A stretch of 64,000 nt of DNA from positions 1,240,001-1,304,000 of the forward strand of contig NZ_CP019304.1 in the NCBI RefSeq assembly GCF_001969265.1, read 5' to 3'. This DNA comes from Arthrobacter sp. QXT-31 (GTDB lineage: Bacteria; Actinomycetota; Actinomycetes; Actinomycetales; Micrococcaceae). Below, piece by piece: positions 1 through 7,106 of this stretch; position 1 is the stretch's first letter; each line of letters opens with the position of its first letter. Below the pieces are notes generated by a model, which saw nothing but the letters and a program-made list of their open reading frames with translations, ran no database searches and had not been told where the DNA came from. Position numbers and translations under genes: made by a program.

Positions 1-1
1 C

Positions 2-508
2 GACGAAAGCGTTACGCCGGAGCCTGGCGGGTTCTCGGGCCGCATCATGCGTGAAGCCGAGGACCTGCTGCTGAAGCGGCTCGATGGAACCGGCACGACA
101 CCTGTCGTGCTGAGGCTTGGCGGAATCTACGGGCCGGGCCGCACCAGGCTCATCGACCAGGTACGAACCGGTACCGCCGTGATTCCTGCCGAACCGCGCT
201 TTACCAACCGCATCCACCGCGACGACGCCGCCAGCGCCATCGTGCATCTGTGCACTATGTCTGGCGAGCCGGCTCCGGTGTACCTGGGCGTGGACAACGA
301 TCCGGCCGAGTTGGGCGACGTCCTGCGCTTCCTGGCAACCGAATTGGGGATGGCCGTCCCGCCGACGGCTGCCCTCGGCGATGCACGGGGCGGCAACAAG
401 AGGTGCAGCAATGCATTGCTTCGGGGAACCGGGTTTTCCTTCAAGTACCCATCCTTCCGCGAAGGCTACCGAGACATTCTGGCCGGCGTCGGAGTCCGCC
501 ACCCGTAA
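2..508 (+). CDS. NAD(P)-dependent epimerase/dehydratase family protein, 3' part only
   Basis: The reading frame is open from base 2, so the gene begins before the window and the first ATG (base 47) is internal. The visible 168 residues are the C-terminal part of an extended SDR. They contain the conserved GGIYGPGR segment that follows the active site and an IHRDDAA segment typical of YeeZ/YfcH-like sugar-nucleotide epimerase relatives. The Rossmann GxxGxxG motif and the YxxxK catalytic pair would lie upstream and cannot be checked. Substrate unknown. No clear terminator follows; the next bases are an A/T-rich repeat and then the IS110 element. Confidence 0.75.
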   Translation, partial: DESVTPEPGGFSGRIMREAEDLLLKRLDGTGTTPVVLRLGGIYGPGRTRLIDQVRTGTAVIPAEPRFTNRIHRDDAASAIVHLCTMSGEPAPVYLGVDNDPAELGDVLRFLATELGMAVPPTAALGDARGGNKRCSNALLRGTGFSFKYPSFREGYRDILAGVGVRHP

Positions 509-555
509 CTTAGGCACCGCCCTATGAAGGGGTGAGGCCGAACTGGCGGGCACCG

Positions 556-579
556 AAAAAATTTTTCAAAAAATTTTTC
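556..579. repeat. Two tandem copies of a 12-bp A/T tract
   Basis: AAAAAATTTTTC occurs twice in a row (556-567 and 568-579). It is the most A/T-rich stretch near the left end of an otherwise GC-rich window and lies between the epimerase gene and the IS110-family element. It may be a curved or nucleoid-protein-bound site, or simply the element's junction. No function can be read from it. Confidence 0.5.
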
Positions 580-666
580 CCTTTTCGTCCCAAGTGACCC
601 TTATCACGTCTAAAAATGATGCTCCTATTGGTGTCAACGGTTCGGCGCCCCGCGTCGTGACAGGGG

Positions 667-756
667 TGACCGGGGAACTGCCTAGTGGCGTCAAGGGTCT
701 ATCGATCGCTGCGCGACGGCCTCCGGCCGCCCTTGACCCCAGAGCGTCCCCGGTCA
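667..756. other. Nested inverted repeats downstream of the IS110 transposase
   Basis: TGACCGGGG (667-675) is complementary to CCCCGGTCA (748-756), and inside it GTCAAGGG (690-697) pairs with CCCTTGAC (730-737). Together they would fold into a long interrupted stem-loop in the 3' non-coding part of the element. It could be a structured RNA, a terminator, or the element's right end. No T-tract follows it on either strand. Confidence 0.5.
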
Positions 757-810
757 TTACTGCAGGGGTCGCGGGGCGCCGAGCCCGGTCACCGTTGGTC
801 CGTGCCCCTT

Positions 811-2074
811 CTAGGCGCCAGCCGGCCGGATCCGCAACACAGAAGGTGTTTTTGCGGTTTCTGCGGACGGCGAGTTGAGCCAGTCTTCGTACCGTTGGTA
901 GAACTCGTCGTTGCGCGTAATTCCGCGTTCGAGGCGGGAGAGCGAGGTGGGCCAGACGTGCAGGCTGTCCGCTGCGGCTTGGAGGGTGATGTTCTTGGTC
1001 TTGCGCAGTACGCGAAGTGACCCGGCGTCCGGTGCCGGATGCGGATGGATGATTTGGTCGTAGATTTCGCGGGCGATGTAGCGTTTGAGACACCGGATGA
1101 TCTCGGTGGTGCTTTTGCCTTCGGCCTGGCGCTTAGCCACGTAGTTCCTGGTACGGGCGTCGGTTCTCATCCGGACCAGGGCGACGTGGTGGATGGCTTT
1201 GTTGGCCTGCCTGTCACCACCGCGGCTGAGCCGGTGCCGCGTCGTTCTTCCTGAGGAAGCCGGTATCGGCGCGACACCCGCGAGGGCAGCGAATTTGGCT
1301 TCAGAGGTGATCCGTTCGGGGTTATCGCCGACGGTAACCAGCAGTTGGCTGGCGACGTCCGTTCCTACGCCCCTGACGTCGCGGAGCATCGGGGCATGAA
1401 TTCTGATGATCGCGTCGAGCTCGGCGTCGATCACGGGCCACTTCCTGATCCAAGGCGCGGTAACGGATGGCGAGGCGTTTGAGCACGGCCGCGGTGGCGT
1501 TCACGGGTTTTGTCATGTCCCCTGCGGGGCGGGTTTTCTCCAGGGCGGCCATCATGGCGGCGCGGGTCAGGTGCCGGTATTTGGCCCGGAGCGTCTCGGG
1601 TGCTGCCGTGAGGATGCTTTTGATCTGGGTCATGACCGCTACCCGGGCGCGCATGGCCGTTGCCCGCTCGGCGCGCAGGACCCGCAGGGATTCCACCGCG
1701 CCATCCCTGGATTTTGGTGTTGCAACGTTCCGGCCGGCCAGCGCAGCCTCGGCCGCCTGGTACGCGTCCAGGGGATCGGATTTGCCCCTGAGCCGGCGTC
1801 CCTGCCGGTTCGGGCGCATGACTTCCAGAACCCGGATGCCTTCCCCGGTCAGGACACGGGCGAGTTCGGCACCGTAGCTGCCGGTGCCTTCCACCCCGGC
1901 GGCAATGACCTGGCCGAACCCGATGATGAAGGCCGCAATGCTCCGGTAGCCCGAACCCACAGCGAGAAACTCTTTGTCCGTAATGTGTCTGCCGGTCTCG
2001 TCGATGATTGCGACGTGGTGGGTGTCGGCGTGAGTGTCGATCCCGGCGATGACTTTCAGATGTTGGTTTGCCAT
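811..2074 (-). pseudogene. IS110-family transposase, frameshifted
   Basis: The N-terminal half (ATG at 2072-2074) carries the RuvC-like DEDD catalytic domain: the Asp of GIDTH, the Glu of GVEGTGSYG and the acidic pair of KSDPLDA. The C-terminal half has the Transposase_20 region (RDVRGVGTDVASQLL and SGRTTRHRLSRGGDRQANK) with the serine characteristic of the family. It ends in an HTH-like extension of about 50 residues seen in actinobacterial IS110 transposases. The halves are in different frames. Near 1434-1437 the minus strand reads GCCCGTGATC where GCCGTGATC would keep the frame, so one extra C separates ...ALDQEVA from VIDAELDA. Otherwise length (about 420 residues) and content look complete. 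A sequencing error is the alternative explanation. Confidence 0.85.
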
Positions 2075-2340
2075 GATGAAGCTAGCCCTGCCTTCCGTTG
2101 CGTGCGGTGGGACACAAAGGGGCACGCCGGCCGGGTGGGCAGACAAGACAGTAATGGGATTCTTCGAGCAGGCTCCTATGAGGTCATGTCCACCTGGCCG
2201 CCGCGTTTACTGCAGCCTGTGCCGACGGCCGGACAAATCATTTTCAAGACAAACCCTTCGCGGGGGGCGTCAGTCAGAACCAGAGCCACACCGGCAGCAC
2301 AAGCCAATTTCATCATTACTGTCAGTCCCCGCTGACAATC
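2075..2340 (-). ncRNA. Candidate bridge-RNA region, 5' non-coding end of the IS110 element
   Basis: About 265 bases without a coding gene lie directly upstream of the transposase start. In studied IS110-group elements this position encodes the bridge RNA that pairs with target and donor DNA. A 10-bp inverted repeat, GACAGTAATG (2147-2156) and CATTACTGTC (2314-2323), brackets much of it, and TTACTGCAG occurs both here (2206-2214) and near the other end (757-765). The RNA itself, its ends and its guide loops are not demonstrated; this is a positional inference. Confidence 0.3.
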
Positions 2341-2347
2341 TAGACCT

Positions 2348-4523
2348 ATGGAAGCTATCGGGGAGCATGGAGCGGACATCGCGGGCGGGACTGACGTCTC
2401 CGGCCTGAATGCTGCTGCTCCGCTGCGGGGCCGCGGGCTTCACAGCGTGCCGGCCGCGGCTTCCCCGTCCAGCGCCCGTATCGAGGGCACGTCCGACGGC
2501 GGCGCTGCGCTGGCAACTGCTGACCTGCGGGCGGGCCTGGTGCTCCTGGATTCCGCTGCGGCGGAGGAAGAGCTCGCCGCAGCCAGTTTCCCTGAAGCAG
2601 CCGACTTCGCAGAACTCACAGAACAGCTCTCCCGCCGCATCGAATACCTTCAGCTACAGGCTGCCGCGGCCGTGGAACGGACGCGGGCCGAGGCGATCAG
2701 CGCCGCCGAAGCAGCCAATCGCGCGGCCGGCTGGACCACAGGCTGGGGCAATGAACCCGAAACCGCTGCAGCCCCAGACGCTCAGCCCTCCGAGGCCGCC
2801 GCCGTCGGCAGCCCTGCTGAGGCCCCGTCTTCCGCTGACCCGCTGACGGTCCCTGCCCGCGCGGTGGCCTGGTCCCCGGCCGACGACGGGTCCCGCAACA
2901 CGGTTGATTTCCTCCGCACCCGGCTTCGCATCAGCAGCGCCGAAGCACGCCGCGCTCGCCCTGGCCGGCGACGTGCTCCCCCGCACCGGACTCGCCGGCC
3001 GGCCCATGCCGCCCATACACGAGGAAACCGCGGCCGCGCTCACCGCCGGGATCATCTCCTCCCGCGCCGGCACCATCATCACCACCGCCCTGGACAAAGT
3101 CCGCCACATCCCCGATCCAGACGCGCTCGCCAAAATGGAACGCAACCTCACCCAAACCGCGATCGAAAACGACCAGGACTTCCTCACCCGCATCGCCCAC
3201 CGCTGGATCGACGCCCTCGACCAGGACGGCACCGAACCCTCCGAAGAAAACCTCCGCCACCGCCAAGGCGTCTTCATCCGCCCCAAACGCGGCGGCCTCT
3301 ACCACCTCGAAATCCACGCCACCACCGACCAATACGAAGTTCTCACCACCGTCATGAACACCGCCACCAACCCCCGCACCACCACACCCGACACCACCAG
3401 CGCGGCACAACGGAAGCGGCCGGCAAAAAGACGGCGGCGGCAACGACGGCTATGGCGACGGCGAAAACACGGGCAGCGCCACCGCTGTCGACCTGGACGA
3501 GGCCTTCAACGCCCCTGCCCCGCTCCCGGATCTGGACCGGCGCACCCTGGCCCAACAACGCCTCGACGGCCTCGTCGGCGCCAGCAAGGCGGCCCTCGCC
3601 ACCGGAACCCTGCCCGCCACCGGGGCTCCGCCCCCAGGTCATGGTCACCGTCTCCTACCAGGACCTCCTCAACAGCATCGAAGCCACCGCAGCCAATGGC
3701 CCCCGCTACAACAGAAACCGCGCCAGCACCCGGCCAACAAACAGCCCCGCACCAACAAACGACACCGGGCACACCACCACGAACCAGCCACCAGGCACCC
3801 CCGGCTGGCCGGCCACCGGTCCAGCACTCCTGCCGGGCACCTGGCAGGTCAGCCCTCCCGAACCGCTCGCAGCCACCACCCCGGACATCTGCCAAACCAG
3901 CGGTCCGGAATCGCCAACGGAAACCGGGCAAACCGGCGACGCCGGATCCTCGCCCGATTCGGCTACCGGCCAGGACAAGTGGCCCGGCGGCGAAAACCAG
4001 CCCGCCCCCGCAAACGCTCTCCGGCATCAACCAGTCAGGCATCAATTCGCCAGGCATCAACTGGGCAAGCGCCGGGTTCAACGGCCAACCCGGCACACCC
4101 CCCGGCAGCGGGACCTTCACCTACACCGGCCCCGTCACCGCCTCCACCATCCGCAAAATCGCCTGCGACGCCGACATCATCCCCGTCCTCCTCAGCAGCC
4201 AAGGACGCATCCTCGACATCGGCCGCACCACCCGGATCTTCCCGCCCCACATCCGCAAAGCCCTCAACGCCCGCGACCAAGGCTGCGCCTTCCCCAACTG
4301 CACCATCCCCGCCACCTGGTGCGAAGCCCACCACATCACCTACTGGTCACAAGGCGGACCCACCAGCACCGACAACGGCGTCCTCCTCTGCACAGCCCAC
4401 CACCACCTCATCCATAAAGAACAATGGAAAATCCACATCAAAAACGGCACCCCCTGGTTCATCCCGCCACCCCACATCGACCCCCGCCAACAACCCCGAC
4501 AAAACCACCACCACAAAACATGA
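2348..4523 (+). pseudogene. DUF222 / 13E12-repeat HNH endonuclease-like gene with four frameshifts
   Basis: Family features are spread over three frames: an N-terminal acidic/Ala region, a DUF222 part (GDVLPRTGLAGRPMPPIHEET to RPKRGGLYHLEIHATTDQYE), and a C-terminal HNH nuclease (CDADIIPVLL, DQGCAFPNC, CEAHHITYWSQGG, LLCTAHHHLIHKEQW). The frame changes near 2950, 3405, 3635 and 4010. Each change has the sense of one extra base; those near 3635 and 4010 fall in C-runs and the one near 3405 may be the A-run there. Short GIN-containing repeats precede the HNH part. These genes are multicopy in Arthrobacter-type genomes and their role is unclear. As read it cannot make a full protein. It is either a decayed copy or a badly resolved repetitive region. 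Confidence 0.8.
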
Positions 4524-4594
4524 ACACCCGGAATGACGCCGCGTTCAACACGCGGAATGAACTCGCGGCCGATGAAAACAGGGTCGAAAAACGC

Positions 4595-4633
4595 GGAAGC
4601 GCCAGCCCCAAAGAACCGGGACCAGGCGCTTCC
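4595..4633. other. Stem-loop after the DUF222 pseudogene
   Basis: GGAAGCGCC (4595-4603) is the exact reverse complement of GGCGCTTCC (4625-4633), with a 21-base loop. It lies between two convergent genes and may terminate transcription, although no U-tract follows in either direction. Nothing else was seen in 4524-4655. Confidence 0.5.
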
Positions 4634-4655
4634 GATGGAACGAAACTTGCGGCTG

Positions 4656-5072
4656 CTATACGTCCTGCCAGCCGCTGCCTTCCGTGAATGTGGCAACTAG
4701 GGTGCCCACGCCTGCCTGCAGCGAATTCGATGGATCTTCGTACAGCGAAGCCTCGGTTGCCCGGCTGTGGGTGATGAGCTGCTCGGCTTCCAGCTTCGCC
4801 TCCGGCACGGTGGCTCCGATGATCCCTGTGCGGGCCGGAAGGGCGGGGGTGTGCACTACCTCGGCATTGGTCTCCGAGAGCGGGATGGTGGTCCCGGTTT
4901 GAATCTCGTCGTGCGGGAACTCGAATTCGGCGTCATCGGGGGCAGGGGGAATCGTGTACTCCAGGAAGTAGTTCATTCCCCCAGCCTTGCAGATAACCGG
5001 CGCGCCAGAAACCCTGCCCCGCCGCTGATGGGGAATGAGCCGCTTGTGGGGAATGAAGAGCACCCGCGGCAC
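4656..5072 (-). CDS. Hypothetical protein
   Basis: No family recognised. The protein of up to 138 residues is acidic in its second half, with no signal peptide and no membrane segment. The first possible start is GTG at 5070-5072, behind a strong ribosome site (GGGAGG, 6 bases upstream). A second start, ATG at 4974-4976, would give a 106-residue protein beginning MNYFLEYTIPPAPDDAEF, which looks more like a natural N-terminus; its GGGGG is only one base from the ATG. The N-terminal extension contains a near-repeat (LFIPHKR / LIPHQRR). The gene lies just downstream of, and in the same direction as, the gamma-glutamyltransferase gene (29-base gap), so they may be co-transcribed. Confidence 0.6.
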   Translation of the reverse strand: MPRVLFIPHKRLIPHQRRGRVSGAPVICKAGGMNYFLEYTIPPAPDDAEFEFPHDEIQTGTTIPLSETNAEVVHTPALPARTGIIGATVPEAKLEAEQLITHSRATEASLYEDPSNSLQAGVGTLVATFTEGSGWQDV

Positions 5073-5101
5073 ACCGAACCTCCCTGGGAGAGACTCCGTT
5101 C

Positions 5102-7009
5102 CTACCGTCCGGACGCGTATCCCTGTGCACCGCGCGGGTTAGCGGCAGCCTGCAGCACGCCGGTCCCGGGATCGCGTACGACGGCGGACAGCCGTCCCAG
5201 CGTCCAGTCGCCTGCCCTGGTGATCCGGTGTCCCCGCCGCTCGAGCCCTGCGATAACGTCATCGCCCAATCGATCCTCGACGACGGCACCGCCAGGCTCC
5301 CAGGTGCGCGGCCAGAAGGACCCGGGCATCGATGTCGTGTGGAACGCCGGTGCGTCGATGGCCTGTTGCGGCGAGTACCCGCCCACGATGGTCCGCAGCA
5401 GGTACAGCAACTGCCACTGGTCCTGCTGGTCTCCCCCCGGCGAGCCCAGCGCCGACACCGCAACGCCGCCGCGCAGCACCAGCGTCGGCGTCAGCGTGGT
5501 CCGCGGTCGATTGCCCGGCGTCAGCGTGGACGGCGTGCCGGGCTCGAGCCATGTCATCTGCAACCGGGTCCCCAGGCAAAACCCGAGTTCGGGGATCGCC
5601 GGGGAAGACTGCAGCCAGCCGCCGGACGGCGTCGCCGCAACCATGTTGCCCCAACGGTCCACCACGTCGATATGGCAGGTGTCGCCGCGGGTCTCCCCGT
5701 TGCGTGCCACGTCTGGTTCGCCGATCGTGGGTTCCCCTACGCCGGCGGCGGCAGCCGCCGAACGTCCGCGGCCGGAAGAGGCAGAACCACCCAAAGCGGC
5801 TGCGCCGCCGTCGTCATTCGACAGCGCAGGCGGGACGTACTCGGTGCGAAGCGCGGGAACGTACGGCTCACGGCCGGGAACTGAACCCGGACGGAACTCG
5901 TGCGACGCCTCGTCCCTGATCAGCTCCCGGCGGGATGCCGCGTACTCTTCGGACAGCAGGTAACCGAGCGGGACGTCGTCGTCGCCGTAGTAAGCCTCGC
6001 GGTCCGCCAGGGCGAGCTTCTGGGCCTCCAGGATCGTATGCGCTCCAAGTTCCGTGGACGGATCGAGGCGCTCCTCGTCAAAGCCGGCCAGGATCGCGAG
6101 CGTCTGCAGCAGGGCCGGTCCCTGGCCCCACGGGCCGGTCTTGGCGATCGTGTGCCCGCGGAACTCGAACATGGCCGGTTCCTCGTACGACGCGCGGAAG
6201 CCGGCCATGTCGGCCATGGTCATGACGCCGCGGTGGTCAGTTCCGGACGAGTGGCGGTGCGGCGTGCGGACGCTTTCGGCCACGGCCCGGGCCACGAAAC
6301 CCTCGCTCCATTCCCGGCGGGCAGCGTCGATGCGCTCCTCGCGGGTGTGTGCCGGCTCTGCCGCAAATGCCTCCCCAAGGCCGGCGCCGGCCTGCACAAG
6401 TCTCTGCAGAGTGCGTGCGAGCGCCGGATTCCGGACCAGGTCGCCTTCCTCCGGGATGCGCCCCTCTGGCATCCACAGTTCGGCAGACGCGGGCCAGTGC
6501 TCCCGGAACAGCTCCGCCACAGCCGAGATCGTGCCGCACACGCGCGCCAACACCGGGTGGCCGTCGCGCGCGTACCGGATGGCGAAATCCAAAACTTCGG
6601 CCAGTTCCCATGTTCCGTGGTCCCGCAGCAGCAACAGCCAGGCGTCGACGGCGCCGGGAACCGCCGCGGCCAGCGCACCCGATCCGGGCACCAGTTCCAG
6701 GCCTTCCCCACGGAAGTGCTGGACCGTCGCGCCCGCCGGGGCCGGGCCCTGGCCCATCAGGATCACCGGCTTCCCGGGCTCCTCGGCCGTGTTGAAGACG
6801 CCGGTCATGTCGCCGCCGGGCCCGTTGAGGTGCGGCTCCACCACATGCAGCACGAAGGCGGCCGCCGTGGCCGCATCGAACGCGTTGCCACCCCGCTCCA
6901 ACACGGCCTGCGCAGTGCCGGTCGCGAGCCAGTGGGTGCTGGCGGCCATGCCGAACGTGCCCTGCAGCGTAGGACGGGTGGTAAAAGTCTCCGGCCTCGT
7001 AAAACTCAT
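5102..7009 (-). CDS. Gamma-glutamyltransferase (gamma-glutamyltranspeptidase) family protein
   Basis: This Ntn-hydrolase is made as a proenzyme that cleaves itself in front of a Thr, which then acts as nucleophile on gamma-glutamyl or acyl bonds. The N-terminal signature GGNAFDAATAAAFVLHVVEPHLNGPGGD is conserved in parts (for example AAFVLHVVEPHLNGPGGD). The autocleavage/catalytic Thr is in RGDTCHIDVVDRWGNMVAAT, around residue 460, followed by the LGFCLGTR and GSPGGDQQ loops. No signal peptide is evident, so it is probably cytoplasmic, like the YwrD-type branch. An Ala/Gly-rich insert just before the catalytic Thr is unusual. The start MSFTRPETF was chosen for family fit; an upstream GTG at 7045 is possible. 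Glutathione versus cephalosporin-acylase-like activity cannot be told. Confidence 0.85.
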   Translation of the reverse strand: MSFTRPETFTTRPTLQGTFGMAASTHWLATGTAQAVLERGGNAFDAATAAAFVLHVVEPHLNGPGGDMTGVFNTAEEPGKPVILMGQGPAPAGATVQHFRGEGLELVPGSGALAAAVPGAVDAWLLLLRDHGTWELAEVLDFAIRYARDGHPVLARVCGTISAVAELFREHWPASAELWMPEGRIPEEGDLVRNPALARTLQRLVQAGAGLGEAFAAEPAHTREERIDAARREWSEGFVARAVAESVRTPHRHSSGTDHRGVMTMADMAGFRASYEEPAMFEFRGHTIAKTGPWGQGPALLQTLAILAGFDEERLDPSTELGAHTILEAQKLALADREAYYGDDDVPLGYLLSEEYAASRRELIRDEASHEFRPGSVPGREPYVPALRTEYVPPALSNDDGGAAALGGSASSGRGRSAAAAAGVGEPTIGEPDVARNGETRGDTCHIDVVDRWGNMVAATPSGGWLQSSPAIPELGFCLGTRLQMTWLEPGTPSTLTPGNRPRTTLTPTLVLRGGVAVSALGSPGGDQQDQWQLLYLLRTIVGGYSPQQAIDAPAFHTTSMPGSFWPRTWEPGGAVVEDRLGDDVIAGLERRGHRITRAGDWTLGRLSAVVRDPGTGVLQAAANPRGAQGYASGR

Positions 7010-7106
7010 AGGGGCTACTGTAGTCACCGGTTTCCGCCGCACCACGGATAGGGCGCGCGCGACACGCTCCGCCCGACAGGCCAGAGACTACGTGAACCGC
7101 GCGACC

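Larger units (their letters stand above)
580..2345 (-). mobile_element. IS110-family insertion sequence, approximate ends
   Basis: A single IS110-family transposase (811-2074, minus strand) is flanked by non-coding DNA: about 230 bases on its 3' side and about 270 on its 5' side. IS110 elements lack conventional terminal inverted repeats and target duplications, so the ends are guesses bounded by the A/T repeat at 556-579 and the DUF222 gene at 2348. A long 5' non-coding end is the arrangement known for IS110 elements that encode a bridge RNA there. The transposase is frameshifted, so this copy is probably immobile unless helped in trans. Confidence 0.6.

Noticed and set aside
566..1093. Possible gene in the left end of the IS110 element
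   Set aside because: It overlaps the C-terminal part of the transposase in another frame and contains no recognisable domain.
1434..1437. Programmed frameshifting in the transposase
   Set aside because: IS110 transposases are made from one frame; the site shows no slippery heptamer or pseudoknot, and one extra C explains it.
4767..5963. A plus-strand frame of 398 codons opposite the gamma-glutamyltransferase gene
   Set aside because: The opposite strand encodes a clear Ntn-hydrolase with motifs; the plus-strand frame has only shadow composition.
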